A stretch of DNA of 64,000 nt from Clostridium beijerinckii HUN142 (GTDB lineage Bacteria > Bacillota > Clostridia > Clostridiales > Clostridiaceae): assembly GCF_000621745.1 (NCBI RefSeq), contig NZ_JHXK01000005.1:248001-312000 (forward strand), in the 5' to 3' direction. Each line of letters opens with the position of its first letter. The stretch's first letter is position 1. Under the pieces are notes generated by a model, which was given only the letters and a program-made list of their open reading frames with translations, ran no database searches and was not told where the DNA came from. The translations under genes and the position numbers were made by a program. Shown piece after piece: positions 31,301-38,440 of this stretch.

Positions 31301-31620
31301 GCCACTACAAAAATACGTGGAATAAATTCCATATTCTCATTATCTTTATTTGCATGATTATCTTTATTTCTATTGTAATTAACATTACCTATAGAAGATA
31401 GTCCCTTAAAATAATCTATAGGCATCTCAATCTTTATCGCTTTATACTCTTTTTCAATTAAATATATATTATCAAGAAGCCATTCAGATGCCCCAAGTAC
31501 TTTATATCCGTTCTTAGATAATTTGCTAAAGTACCTAAAATTTTCATGGATGCAAGAAAATCCATCAGCTAACTCTTTTAAAACACTCTTTCTTACTCCA
31601 TAAGAATTATTTCTCCTCAA
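22384..31620 (-). CDS. Cyclic beta-1,2-glucan synthase-type protein (GT84-GH94)
   Basis: 3078 aa. Order of parts: an N-terminal alpha-helical region (1-375), TM helices (380-443), a GT84-type glycosyltransferase with DEDT near 602 and RWVRGDWQ near 752, more TM helices (about 787-945), a glucoamylase-like domain (about 1000-1480, SPTNIGMG, EYFMPSLIMRNYP), and a C-terminal GH94 phosphorylase-type region (about 1590-3040) with MGSGDWNDGMS near 2725 holding the predicted catalytic Asp. Known NdvB/Cgs enzymes polymerise glucose from UDP-glucose and use the GH94 part to trim chain length before cyclisation. The product here may be cyclic or linear. Two unusual hydrophilic insertions occur: Asn/Asp-rich at about 1487-1560 (VDN repeats) and acidic at about 2090-2225. 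No export gene (NdvA-like) is adjacent. GH94 motifs are intact and no frameshift is seen. Confidence 0.92.
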   Translation of the reverse strand: MRRNNSYGVRKSVLKELADGFSCIHENFRYFSKLSKNGYKVLGASEWLLDNIYLIEKEYKAIKIEMPIDYFKGLSSIGNVNYNRNKDNHANKDNENMEFIPRIFVVAKDYINNGNEIDCDKLISYINALQGDIENGNFNNKEKIFTTGELWAFPLMLKIAIIINLSKYTNELVDIQKEIMKGRDTAEKIIDAINNNKFEEKIGNINVGKNIAPLFLREFFSVLRDNSVEDPRINDIVESKWKVNSDLDKNNIRSDLREEVLERNIGEYITFIRKIEGISWRRFFEETSFVEKILKNDPANIYNSMDFESKDYYRHKLEKMARISNADEIILASNILELARNSKTNKEENYKSHIGYYLIDEGINELKKYGNNIKTTISANTYVACNIFGTLLISFLILLISGLLGVRYTLVEYVISFLIILIPVNEIIIGLTNYTVGKVVDIRLIPKLNFSSGIPKENKTVVVIPAIVNSKEKVQELMKKLEVAYCGNKDKNIYFALLSDFHDSEHETAQEDVEIIKSGVQYARDLNEKYSNDFKNDEGISENRFFFFSRKRVYNKKQNVFMGRERKRGKLMEFMALIRGSKNHTYNVFSSDIEELKQVKYLITLDEDTFMPRESAFKLVGAMSHILNIPHIKDNRVARGYGIMQPKVSISLEAKNQTYFSKVFGGEEGVDGYSVAYSDTYQDLFGEGSFTGKGIICIDEFYKVLSNSIKDDTVLSHDLLEGGIARCGLLSDVEFIDGYPAFYESSCKRLHRWVRGDWQLIGWLFSNKINLLYKWKIFDNLRRSLLAPNLLLALILSLTVLFGRSQVALLAFLALITPLVFVVTDFVVTPKNKLMGAFKTLEQIVLIVSFIPYQAFLMLDAIIVTLYRVMISKKNLLEWQSAELVEKNSRNDFINYLKRMWISPIMGLLVLYLSFYSSLGVVTYSVVVAALWIISPYMAYSISIKRPEHKKNALKNEEKTYLRKISRRIYAYYEDFVNEENNYLAPDNYQEKPFKGVAHRTSPTNIGMGITSSIAAYDLGYITMAEFVDRIELILNSMETLQKVNGHYLNWYDTKTKEPLWPRYVSTVDSGNLLGNLWVLKKSMEELKHNKVIRVKEVISLNDIYKIIEDEAPNLKLKFSSHINIGEYIKVLNEILFKLQDLKETEQIISLKQQLKSENNNIDNLSGEEENIIGELKLESEEARYWIDKLIGEVRKKISYYNFIFEGIEKLYSKEFFEGVPDIMELVQRCEDYRRKNGDNFRGEFREKINNFKNYIDKIDNIIQDIDKITEEMDFTFLYDKTRGLFSIGYNVEENSLGNSYYDLLASESRIASFVAIAKNDVPSSHWFKLGRSMTNAFHTHSLVSWSGTMFEYFMPSLIMRNYPKTLLSQTYRSVIKAQKNFAKQKKAPWGISESAFYEFDAGENYQYKAFGVPGLGLKRGLEDDLVISPYSTLMAISFDKDSGIKNLKELEKLGALGRYGFIEALDYTKARKDKYIMTLSKGDFLEQNISTNGKNYTQNVDNYEDYVDNYEKRVDNTQDKNTSYMNNKHVDNVNSVDSNDETSRIHRNNGDKSNYENSSYPQKINKVATYMVHHLGMSLMALDNILCNDILINRFHDIPEIKSTELLLKEKIPQNVVFERNEDFSVKNRYFEGEVLIPRVFEKVNQDSPQVLLLSNGEYSSMLTVNGNGYSKKNDTMLYRWKGNSTSDDSGMFFYIKNLNSNDYWSSTFEPCKDLGDKYSVEFNLDKAKFSRKDGNIETSMEVSISSEEGFEVRKLTLNNKGDKSRSIEITSYMEVTLATFSADVVHPTFSNLFVQTEYDAKENVLIGSRRGRVKNAKVPYIFHKAVVNGELEGSISYETSRINFIGRNRELKNPKAMDNDKALDNTVGTVLDPIMSIRTRIRLEPNSKKEIYYITGICESKEQIFEICRHNNDNSKLERVFKNYSISAQLELKTLGIRSAIANIFQSAASSIFFLTNTRKNREEYIRNISKHQKDLWSYGISGDLPIIMLAIENEEDMNLVYTMVKFHNYLRIKGVKLDLIIYNNEEVSYDEPLQKNIMEVIRSSNVGNYLNKAGGIFIHNKATMDVEIKNLLMGISRIYVDNKNPLSSYAHNEKNFNRYMDLDDEGLDSRIALRNNSRFKDKYKNENISKDTDGENIPYEVYDNDEEVINIHDLIKNINEPEDQDDNDDVEIGKKSNQSKKERELVYNSEISSLVDLDLDVSKDSHKYEEDADEDFDVSGLDFFNGYGGFCKKDNSYIIKLSNYRNTPAPWINVISNDDFGFHISEVGSGYTWCGNSRENKITPWSNDYIRDPIGEALYIKDNGSGDYFSITPKPVRDSGDYLIKHSFGYSEYRHTAYNIKGKLEVFAPKDERLKIQRVTLENLSNEDRSISLFYYAKLVLGVYEYDSSRYISTYIGGDKSEHKETVDVVNGDSIENSGADFTFKNRFIGAHNPYSEYFGRLNAYLTIIGGKELSFTGDNKEFLGIGGETFSPEALKSNRLSNKFGAIYDPCLAAQTSIVLRKGEKKELLILFGQDEKEKIDELISKYKIFGNAESELDKVKQYWSNFLGNIQVKTPDKSLDYLLNGWLLYQTLSCRYLSRSAFYQSGGAYGFRDQLQDSMSLGFVKPEITKAQILRSASRQYVEGDVQHWWHPVVNSGIRTRFSDDLLWLPYVTAEYINSTGDYEILNSTAPYLEDEPLREGEDERYTIVNQSSKEGTIYEHCLKAIEKSLNFGIHNIPLMGSGDWNDGMSTVGNEGKGESVWLGWFLYSILESFIEIAGKQNDKKTKEHFEERREFIRDNLEKNAWDGGWYRRAYFDDGTPLGSRENPECRIDSLAQSWAIISGAGQKDRSIEAMEAVDNNLVKKDKGMILLLAPPFSNSKLEPGYIKGYVPGVRENGGQYTHAAVWVILALTKLGLGDKAVSYFNMINPINHAKTELECMTYKVEPYVMAADVYIKEPHAGRGGWSWYTGASGWMYRVGVENILGLRKVQDKGYAINPCIPKSWNEFEIKITNEKEDYTIKVSRANDENGLNVNTKNNEQNNNYQSDVESIPYSSKNSDNEVVAKVVVNGEVMKDNLIPRNGGKLEVFVYLK
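26933..27121. promoter_or_regulatory. DnaA-box cluster inside the glucan synthase gene
   Basis: Perfect TTATCCACA at 27023-27031, 27092-27100 and 27113-27121, and perfect TGTGGATAA at 26933-26941. One-mismatch copies lie at 27005-27013 (CTATCCACA) and 27071-27079 (TTATCCACT). Six boxes in 189 bases are far above chance. On the coding strand they translate as repeated VDN in a low-complexity linker. Confidence 0.6.
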
Positions 31621-31879
31621 GTAAAAAACTCCCTTCTTACTATTGGTATATTCAAAAAAATAATAAGTTAATATGCTAGTCTATTTACCCTTATACTTTA
31701 TAAGCATAATTCCCCAATAGTACCACGCTATGAGGAAATCACACTTTCTTATCTAAGACTAAATACACTTTGCATTATTTATTCACTATTTTCTTTCATA
31801 TACCTAATATTAATAACAATTACCCAACGGAGATATTTTTACCAAAATTATAAAAAGTATTCTTATATTCATAATCTAT
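31621..31879. other. Promoter region of the glucan synthase gene, nothing else seen
   Basis: About 260 AT-rich bases between the glucan synthase start and the terminator of the aminopeptidase gene. There is AAGGGAG before the glucan synthase start codon. I see no convincing -35/-10 pair or RNA structure. Confidence 0.45.
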
Positions 31880-31933
31880 AAAAAAATAGCCATTCAAAGT
31901 TATCATATGGACAACTTTGAATTGGCTATTTAT
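31880..31933 (-). terminator. Terminator of the M18 aminopeptidase gene
   Basis: AAATAGCCATTCAAAGTT (31884-31901) pairs with AACTTTGAATTGGCTATTT (31913-31931) with one bulge. On the minus strand it is followed by a T run (31885-31880). Confidence 0.82.
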
Positions 31934-32042
31934 TAACATATATTAAATAACAGTTAATGTTTTAAAATTAACAGGTCCTTGAAAAATCTTTACTTTAATA
32001 GGTACTTAAGTATCTTTACTTATTAATTACTAATATGATTTA

Positions 32043-33329
32043 TTATTTGAAAAACTCCGTAAATGCTTTAATAGTATATTCATTATCTTTTACAGTTGCT
32101 AATTCTCTTATTGAATGCATACTTAGTAGTGGTGCGCCCATATCTATTACTGGTATATTTAATTTTGATGCAGTAATAGGTCCAATGGTTGTTCCCCCTC
32201 TTAAATCTGATCTATTTACAAATACCTGGCATGGAACTTCAGCTTTTTCACAGATTCCTTTGAAGACAGCACTTGCATAACTATCAGTTGAATAACTTCC
32301 CCCTGCTGCAATTTTAAGAACAGGACCCATTCCTAACATTGGTTTATTAGTAGGATCACATTTTTCAACATAGTTCGGATGTATTGCATGAGCTAAGTCT
32401 GCTGAAATCATTATTGAATTGCTTAATGCTCTCTTGAAACTTTCTCTATCTTTTTCAAGACCTAAAGTTATTCTCTCTAAAATATTTTCTAAAATTGATG
32501 AATTTGCGCCTTGAGATGTTAAGCTTCCTATTTCCTCATTGTCTAACGCCACTAACACTTTAGTTGCTTTAATTTCATCGCTGCTTATTAAAGCTTTTAA
32601 TCCTGCAAATACCATCCATAAGTCATCTAGTCTTCCACATGATATAAATTCATCATTTAATCCAATTAGCATACCTTCTGCATACTCATATAAAAACAAA
32701 TCGAAATCTAATATATCGTTAGAGTCTACCTTTAAAGTGTCTGCTATTAAGTTAATTAAATAATTATCCTTTTCTAGCTTATCTTCAACTAATGTAAGCA
32801 TTGGTAAAGTATCTTTTTGCTTATTATATTCATATCCCTCATTCACGCTTCTATTCATATGTATTGCTAAGTTAGGAATAATTAAAATTGGCTTGTTTAC
32901 ATCTAATAATTCAACTCTTGGATTGAATGGATTTTCTCCCTTTAAAGTTACTCTTCCTGCTATGCTTAAAGGTCTATCAAACCAAGTACTTAGTATTGGA
33001 CCTCCATATACTTCAGTATTTAATTTAACATAATGCCCTTCAACTTTCATTTCTGGATTTGGCTTTATTCTAAATCCAGGTGAATCAGTATGTGCTCCTA
33101 TTAATCTGAACCCATCTTTTTCAATATCACCATTTCCTATTTCAAAGGCAATTAATGCAGAGTTATTTTTTATAATATAGTGTTTTCCACCTTTTTTCAA
33201 CTCCCATTTATCTTCTTCTTTAATTTCTGTATAGCCTTGCTTATCTAAAATATTTTTAATTTCATAAGTACTTTGAAAAGCAGTCTTACCCTTATTTATA
33301 AAATCTAATAATTCTTGCGCATTATTCAT
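32043..33329 (-). CDS. M18 family aminopeptidase
   Basis: 428 aa zinc metallopeptidase (aspartyl aminopeptidase family) that releases N-terminal residues from peptides in the cytoplasm. Conserved metal and active-site segments are IGAHTDSPGFRIKPNPE near 90, the NEEIGSLTSQGA stretch near 265-280, SADLAHAIHPNY near 310 and GGTTIGPITA near 395. The longest frame begins at 33377, but ATG at 33329 (MNNAQELLDFI) has GGGAGAG about 12 bases upstream and matches the usual family start, so it is chosen. Length is normal for M18. No signal peptide. It is monocistronic, with its own terminator. Confidence 0.93.
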   Translation of the reverse strand: MNNAQELLDFINKGKTAFQSTYEIKNILDKQGYTEIKEEDKWELKKGGKHYIIKNNSALIAFEIGNGDIEKDGFRLIGAHTDSPGFRIKPNPEMKVEGHYVKLNTEVYGGPILSTWFDRPLSIAGRVTLKGENPFNPRVELLDVNKPILIIPNLAIHMNRSVNEGYEYNKQKDTLPMLTLVEDKLEKDNYLINLIADTLKVDSNDILDFDLFLYEYAEGMLIGLNDEFISCGRLDDLWMVFAGLKALISSDEIKATKVLVALDNEEIGSLTSQGANSSILENILERITLGLEKDRESFKRALSNSIMISADLAHAIHPNYVEKCDPTNKPMLGMGPVLKIAAGGSYSTDSYASAVFKGICEKAEVPCQVFVNRSDLRGGTTIGPITASKLNIPVIDMGAPLLSMHSIRELATVKDNEYTIKAFTEFFK

Positions 33330-33477
33330 ATAGTTATTATCTCTCCCTACATAAATTAAATTTTTCTCGTAAAACATTAAACAATATTAAATTCACTTTT
33401 AATATTATATACCTTTTTAGAAAATAATGCATATTTTATATATGTGATTCTCTAGAAAATTTCATATTAGATAATAG

Positions 33478-34494
33478 CTACATAGTAAATGCCATGACTA
33501 CTTTTTCATCTTTTCCTAGCGGCACATCTCCTGAACAAAGTTCAACAATTTCTTCATCATCGTCATTTAAATTTATCTCGTTAATCCCGTTTTTATTATT
33601 GGATTTTTTTCTACTCTTACTATTCTTCTTTTGCAAGGATATTGGAATGCTTGACTGTAAATTATCTTCATAAGCATGCTTTTTAATTTCCAAGCCGTTA
33701 TTAGTATTATCGTTGTTATAATTGGCATCACTAGGAATCATATCTATATTATTAGTATTGTTTATAGATTCTATGTTTTCATTGTCATTTTTATTATTGA
33801 TAATATCTATGCTAATATTTGTAGTTTCACTATTTCTGATTTTATCAACTCTTATGGCATTACTACTGTTTATGCTGCTTTTATTATGCGTATTACTTTT
33901 AACTCCAAACTCAGAATCTATGCTAGCAGAATTTTCCCTACATTGATTACAACTATTAATATTATTATCATTACTGTTCTTATTTACTTCTTCTTTAGAA
34001 ATCACAGTATTTTCAACTTCAGTAGTATTTTTCTTAATCATTTCACCAATACTTTTATAATTATTATTCTTTAAATCATCACCTACTAGATTTTCTCCAA
34101 GTTTCTCTCCCTCTACATCAGAATTCTTTTCTTCTACTATATTCTCTTTAATTTGATTATTCTTATTTATTTTAATATTTTGGTGTTTAGCAAAGTTTTT
34201 TACTTTATAGATTTTGTCTTCTGTAAACTCAATCATTTCTAAATCCATTAAAACTTTCATAGCTAATTCTACTTGTATAATATCTCTATTAAATTCTATA
34301 GCAAGGGTTTCCATTGTGTATGGAATATTTCTAGATAAAAATAATTCTCCTTCTAAATTCACCTTCCCAGCTAAAGCAATAAGTCTAATCCAAATGTATT
34401 GAATAATATCCCTTTCATCCATTGTATCTATTATTTTAGATTTAGTATCATCATACATATCAACTCTTAATTTAACAAATTTTCTTTCCTTCAT
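33478..34494 (-). CDS. Orphan phage-replisome-organizer-N-like protein
   Basis: 338 aa from ATG at 34494, which has GGGAG 10 bases upstream; the longer GTG start at 34503 abuts that site. Residues 1-110 resemble the Phage_rep_org_N winged-helix domain (KFVKLRVDMYDDTKSKIID, IWIRLIALAGKVN, IPYTMETLAIEF, MDLEMIEFTEDKIYKVKNF). Family members usually continue into a DnaD/DnaB-like domain, but here residues 120-300 are Asn/Ser-rich low complexity, followed by a basic KKNSKSRKKSNNKNG patch and an acidic end. No phage genes are nearby, so it may be a domesticated replication or DNA-binding protein. Function is unproven. Confidence 0.75.
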   Translation of the reverse strand: MKERKFVKLRVDMYDDTKSKIIDTMDERDIIQYIWIRLIALAGKVNLEGELFLSRNIPYTMETLAIEFNRDIIQVELAMKVLMDLEMIEFTEDKIYKVKNFAKHQNIKINKNNQIKENIVEEKNSDVEGEKLGENLVGDDLKNNNYKSIGEMIKKNTTEVENTVISKEEVNKNSNDNNINSCNQCRENSASIDSEFGVKSNTHNKSSINSSNAIRVDKIRNSETTNISIDIINNKNDNENIESINNTNNIDMIPSDANYNNDNTNNGLEIKKHAYEDNLQSSIPISLQKKNSKSRKKSNNKNGINEINLNDDDEEIVELCSGDVPLGKDEKVVMAFTM

Positions 34495-34873
34495 TTTTAA
34501 CACTCTCCCATTTAAATTAATCTTCTATATGGAATATATGTTTTAAAATGAATAGTTACATAATTTCTCTAAAATTTTTTATATTTTTCTAAAAATCATT
34601 TTATTCCAAAAGTAAAATAGATCTAAATTTTATTCTAGATCTAATACATCAAGTATGTTGACACGACAAAATTGAATGTGATTATGGAGCCGGAGATTTT
34701 TTTACTCATCTGCCCTCTCGAACACATATGAGTAAAATATAACAGACGAATATATATTTTTTTATTATTTCTATTCTTTTCACCCTACTTGAACGTCCTA
34801 TTATATAAATTATTCCCACAAGAAGTACCTCTTCCATAAATTTAACTTCATTATAATTTTCCAAACAATAAAA
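34495..34873. other. Gene-free spacer with two hairpins
   Basis: Holds TAGATCTAAA...TTCTAGATCTA (about 34618-34644) and TTTTACTCAT (34700-34709) with ATGAGTAAAA (34728-34737) around an 18-base loop. A 64-codon minus-strand frame (34706-34900) overlaps the dapA terminator and lacks a ribosome site, so it is not called. Confidence 0.5.
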
Positions 34874-34908
34874 AAGAACGCTCGAATTTATAACATCCAA
34901 GCGTCCTT
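34871..34908 (-). terminator. Terminator of dapA
   Basis: AAGAACGCT (34874-34882) pairs with AGCGTCCTT (34900-34908) with one mismatch, followed on the minus strand by TTTTTTATTG. It lies about 90 bases beyond the dapA stop. Confidence 0.75.
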
Positions 34909-34997
34909 ATTAAAATATATCAATTTAATGTATAATCATTCTACATATAAGTCTAAATTATATATTGTTTATCTATACTTAAAATATACAATAAAGC

Positions 34998-35882
34998 TTA
35001 TATAAGATTATTTTTAGCAAGTTCTTCGCGTAGTTTTTCTAGATTCTTACCTTCCATAGGGAATAACGGCATTCTAAGCGGTCCTACATTATATCCCATA
35101 AGCCCTAAAGCTGTCTTCACTGGAATCGGATTTACTTCTATAAATAACGCATTAATAAGATCTAAATATTTTGTTTGAAGGTTACAGCTTTCTTCTACTT
35201 TCCCCTCAAAGTATGAACTGCAAATTTCATGAGCCTCTTTTGGCATAATATTTGAAAAGACCGAAATAACACCTTTTCCCCCAAGTGATAAGATCGGAAC
35301 TATTTGATCATCATTTCCAGAATATATATTAAGTTCATCCTTACATATAGCCTTTATCTTTGCAATAGCTGAAAGATCTCCACTAGCTTCCTTTGTCGCA
35401 ACTATACGCGGATGTTTAGCTAATTCTGCATATGTTTCAGGTGTTATGTTAACCCCTGTTCTTGATGGTACATTATATAGAATTATTGGGATATTAACTC
35501 TATCCGCAATATAATTGTAATGTTTTATTAATCCAGTTTGCGTAGTTTTATTATAATATGGTGTTACCAATAAAAGTGCATCTGCACCAACACTTTCAGC
35601 ATACTGTGATAATTGAACTGCATAAACTGTATCATTAGATCCTGTACCTGCAATAACTGGCACTCTTTTATTTGCATATTCAACTGTAAATCTAATGACT
35701 TCTCTGTGTTCTTCATCAGTCATAGTTGAAGATTCACCTGTAGTTCCTGCAATTACAATTGCATCTGTACCATTCTCTATATTAAAATCAATCAATTTTT
35801 TTAATTCAGAGAAATTAATTCCATCTTCCGTAAAAGGTGTAACAATTGCAACTGCTGCACCAGTAAATATAATATCCTTCAT
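34998..35882 (-). CDS. dapA: 4-hydroxy-tetrahydrodipicolinate synthase
   Basis: 294 aa. Condenses pyruvate with aspartate semialdehyde, the first committed step of the diaminopimelate/lysine pathway, in the cytoplasm. The TIM-barrel class I aldolase family is shown by AGTTGESSTMTDEEH near 44, VTPYYNKTTQTGLIKHY near 105 with the active Tyr, YNVPSRTGVNI near 135, IVATKEASGDL with the Schiff-base Lys near 161, and GNDDQIVPILSLGGKGVISV. Full length. A GGGGGCAA ribosome site precedes the ATG. No lysine riboswitch is visible in its leader, unlike lysA in the same window. It may also supply diaminopimelate for the wall or dipicolinate for spores. Confidence 0.96.
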   Translation of the reverse strand: MKDIIFTGAAVAIVTPFTEDGINFSELKKLIDFNIENGTDAIVIAGTTGESSTMTDEEHREVIRFTVEYANKRVPVIAGTGSNDTVYAVQLSQYAESVGADALLLVTPYYNKTTQTGLIKHYNYIADRVNIPIILYNVPSRTGVNITPETYAELAKHPRIVATKEASGDLSAIAKIKAICKDELNIYSGNDDQIVPILSLGGKGVISVFSNIMPKEAHEICSSYFEGKVEESCNLQTKYLDLINALFIEVNPIPVKTALGLMGYNVGPLRMPLFPMEGKNLEKLREELAKNNLI

Positions 35883-36013
35883 AAAAATTGCCCCCTCGAA
35901 TATTTTCTATATAAATTATAACACAGTAAAGTGCTACTATAAACTTAGAATATATTTAAATTATAAAATGTATACTTATTAGTGTTCCATTGCTCAATTT
36001 CTTGAAAAAATAC

Positions 36014-36041
36014 TTGCTTAACTAAGAATATTTAATATAAT
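36014..36041 (+). promoter_or_regulatory. Promoter of the CDF transporter gene
   Basis: TTGCTT (36014-36019), a 16-base spacer and a perfect TATAAT (36036-36041), about 45 bases before the start codon. Confidence 0.6.
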
Positions 36042-36086
36042 AGATGTAATGTCCATTGGTAATTTTTTATGATTGGAGTGTATCTT

Positions 36087-37262
36087 ATGCTTTTTGAACT
36101 TATGGTTAATAAATTTATTAAAGACAATTCTAACATTAAAGATGATAATGTTAGGAATTCTTACGGTGTGCTTGGGGGTATCATAGGTATTGTAGTAAAT
36201 ATTATCTTATTTATAATAAAACTCTCTGTTGGAGTTATAGTTTCGAGTATAGCAATTATGGCTGATGCTTTTAATAATCTTTCTGATGCAGCATCCTCTT
36301 TAATTACTATTTTAGGCTTTAAGCTTTCCACTAAACCAGCAGATAGAGAACATCCCTTTGGTCATGGACGAATAGAATATCTTTCAGCGCTTATCGTTGC
36401 CTTCATGGTAATGTTAGTTGGTCTGCAATTTATAAAATCTTCATTTGAAAGAATAGTTAATCCATCACCAGTTGCTTTCGAGTTAGTTTCATTTATTCTG
36501 CTTATAGTGTCAATATTTTTTAAGATTTGGCTTTCTAAATTTAATAAATTTATTGGTGAAAAGATTAACTCCTCTGCTCTAAAAGCTGCTTCTACAGATG
36601 CTCTGGGTGATGTATTTACCACTACTTGTGTTGCTATTTCATTTTTAGCTTCAAAATTCACTTCTTTTCCTGTAGATGGATATATAGGAATGTTTGTTGC
36701 CTTATTCATTGTTTATGCTGGTTTTAATTTAGTTAAAGATACTATAAATCCTCTTTTAGGAGAAGCACCTGACCCTGAACTTGTTAGGTCTATTAGTGAA
36801 ATGGTATTATCTTATGATAACATCCTCGGCTCACATGATTTAATAGTTCATAACTATGGTCCTGGTAAATGTATGGCATCCATTCATGCCGAAATTCCTG
36901 GAAATATCAATGTTGTAGATATTCACGAAGTGATTGATAAAGCTGAAAGAGAGATTTCAAAAGCGCTTAAAATTTACTTAGTTATTCACATCGATCCTAT
37001 TTGCGTTATTGAAGGTGAGGTAAAAGAAGCTTATGATGAAATTTTATCTATAATTAAAAAATATGATTATATAGAATCAATACACGATTTTAGAGTAGTA
37101 GGTAAAGGTGATATTAAGAACTTAATTTTTGACGTTGTTATTGAACCATCCAAAAAACTTTCTATAACCGATACTGAACTGATAAATATAATATCTGAAG
37201 GAGTAAAGAAACATCATGCTTCTTATAACTGTGTCATTACTATAGACAAACACTACACATAG
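36087..37262 (+). CDS. Cation diffusion facilitator family transporter
   Basis: 391 aa from ATG at 36087, where TTGGAGTG lies about 8 bases upstream; a frame beginning 18 bases earlier lacks a ribosome site. CDF proteins export divalent cations (Zn, Mn, Fe, Co) by proton antiport. Six TM helices fall in residues 20-215. The metal-site signatures are DAFNNLSDAASS in TM2, HPFGHGRIEYLSAL after it and ASTDALGDVFTT in TM5. Two cytosolic domains follow: the usual CDF dimerisation domain (about 220-300) and an extra segment of about 80 residues (KEAYDEILSIIKKYDYIESI...), as in longer firmicute members. Which metal it moves cannot be assigned. Confidence 0.93.
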   Translation: MLFELMVNKFIKDNSNIKDDNVRNSYGVLGGIIGIVVNIILFIIKLSVGVIVSSIAIMADAFNNLSDAASSLITILGFKLSTKPADREHPFGHGRIEYLSALIVAFMVMLVGLQFIKSSFERIVNPSPVAFELVSFILLIVSIFFKIWLSKFNKFIGEKINSSALKAASTDALGDVFTTTCVAISFLASKFTSFPVDGYIGMFVALFIVYAGFNLVKDTINPLLGEAPDPELVRSISEMVLSYDNILGSHDLIVHNYGPGKCMASIHAEIPGNINVVDIHEVIDKAEREISKALKIYLVIHIDPICVIEGEVKEAYDEILSIIKKYDYIESIHDFRVVGKGDIKNLIFDVVIEPSKKLSITDTELINIISEGVKKHHASYNCVITIDKHYT

Positions 37263-37322
37263 AAATACAGCCGTTATTTCAAACCAATAAACTTCTAGTT
37301 TGAAATAACGGCTGTATTTTTT
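37263..37322 (+). terminator. Terminator of the CDF transporter gene
   Basis: A 22-base perfect stem (37263-37284 with 37298-37319) starts at the stop codon and is followed by a T run. Confidence 0.92.
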
Positions 37323-37518
37323 CTATATCGCTGCATCCCATTTAATACATATTTTTATCCTTAAAATTATAAGTATAAATAAAGCTGAAACCCCACCTAA
37401 ATTTTTTCAATTTATTATTCCTTTTTGCCTTATCCTATTTGCTGTCCTTCTCATTGTTAATTGGATAAATTTGTGATATCCTTTTAATATTAAGTGCTAT
37501 TAAAAGGAGGATATAATT

Positions 37519-38325
37519 TTGAAATGTCCACATTGTGAAGAAGAACTCGGGATAAATGATGTATGCATAAATCCTATTTGTTCTCATTTCGGTACTACGA
37601 TTAGAAATACTGAAAAAACTAATATAGATACTATTGGAAATAACTTAAATAACGGAATTAATCCTAATAATCAAGTACATGATTTTGACAATAATTCTAA
37701 TTTTAATAATAATTCTAATCAAAACAAAGTTTATTATAATAGAAATGACTATGGTAATAATCAGAATACAAACAAATTTAAAAATATATATTCTATTCCT
37801 TACAACAAAAGCAACAATATTTCTCAAGACGAACTAGCTATCTTTATTGGTAATAATAGCGGTTTCTATATTAAGCACCTCAACAAATATAACGATAAAC
37901 ATAAATTTTTATCTTGGAACTGGCCATGTTTTTTCTTCGGTTACTATTGGTTATTATACAGAAAACTTTATGTTCCAGGAGCCGCTTTGATACTCTTAAC
38001 CTTAATATCTTCAGCGATTTTTCCAAAAGGAATACACTTATTTTTGATACTGCTCATAAGAATTATAGTAACTTTATATGCAAATTTTATTTATCTTAAC
38101 AATTGCGAACGTAAGATTAAAAGCTTCAAAATGAATATTATCAATATACAAAATCTCAGCAATACTCAATATATAAATAAATTACGTAAAAAAGGCGGAG
38201 TTAATTTAGCCGCACCATTAATTGTATTAGCTCTCCATATTATGTTTATAGTAATTTCACTTGGCATGTGGCTTTCAACTAGGATTACACCACATAACTT
38301 TTCTGCTCCTTCATACTACTTTTAA
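37519..38325 (+). CDS. Zinc-ribbon membrane protein, DUF2628-like
   Basis: 268 aa from TTG at 37519 with a perfect AGGAGG 8 bases upstream. Residues 1-25 form a four-Cys zinc ribbon (CPHCEE ... CINPIC). Residues 30-105 are an Asn-rich low-complexity linker. From 110 on, the DUF2628-type region has FLSWNWPCFFFGYYWLLYRK, a conserved aromatic entry motif, followed by hydrophobic helices at about 150-195 and 235-258. Function unknown; the family is found in small bacterial membrane proteins. A strong terminator separates it from the convergent ABC transporter. Confidence 0.8.
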   Translation: MKCPHCEEELGINDVCINPICSHFGTTIRNTEKTNIDTIGNNLNNGINPNNQVHDFDNNSNFNNNSNQNKVYYNRNDYGNNQNTNKFKNIYSIPYNKSNNISQDELAIFIGNNSGFYIKHLNKYNDKHKFLSWNWPCFFFGYYWLLYRKLYVPGAALILLTLISSAIFPKGIHLFLILLIRIIVTLYANFIYLNNCERKIKSFKMNIINIQNLSNTQYINKLRKKGGVNLAAPLIVLALHIMFIVISLGMWLSTRITPHNFSAPSYYF

Positions 38326-38375
38326 CTTGTTCAACTAACAGTTGGAGCATACTAAAAAGTATAGATTAAAATTTT

Positions 38376-38430
38376 AGGCGTTCACCATAATAACTATTTT
38401 TATTAGTTATTATTTGGCGAACGCCTTTTT
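38376..38430. terminator. Bidirectional terminator between convergent genes
   Basis: AGGCGTTC plus CATAATAACTA (38376-38396) pairs with TAGTTATTATTTGGCGAACGCCT (38404-38426) with a small internal loop, and a T run follows on the plus strand. It serves the DUF2628-like gene and the ABC ATPase gene. Confidence 0.88.
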
Positions 38431-38440
38431 ATATTGTTAA

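Noticed and set aside
33478..34494. Prophage remnant
   Set aside because: Only one phage-type domain is present, and flanking genes (M18 peptidase, dapA) are ordinary chromosomal genes without integrase, capsid or att repeats.
34706..34900. 64-codon minus-strand frame downstream of dapA
   Set aside because: Its start overlaps the dapA terminator, there is no ribosome site, and it reads as hydrophobic low-complexity sequence.
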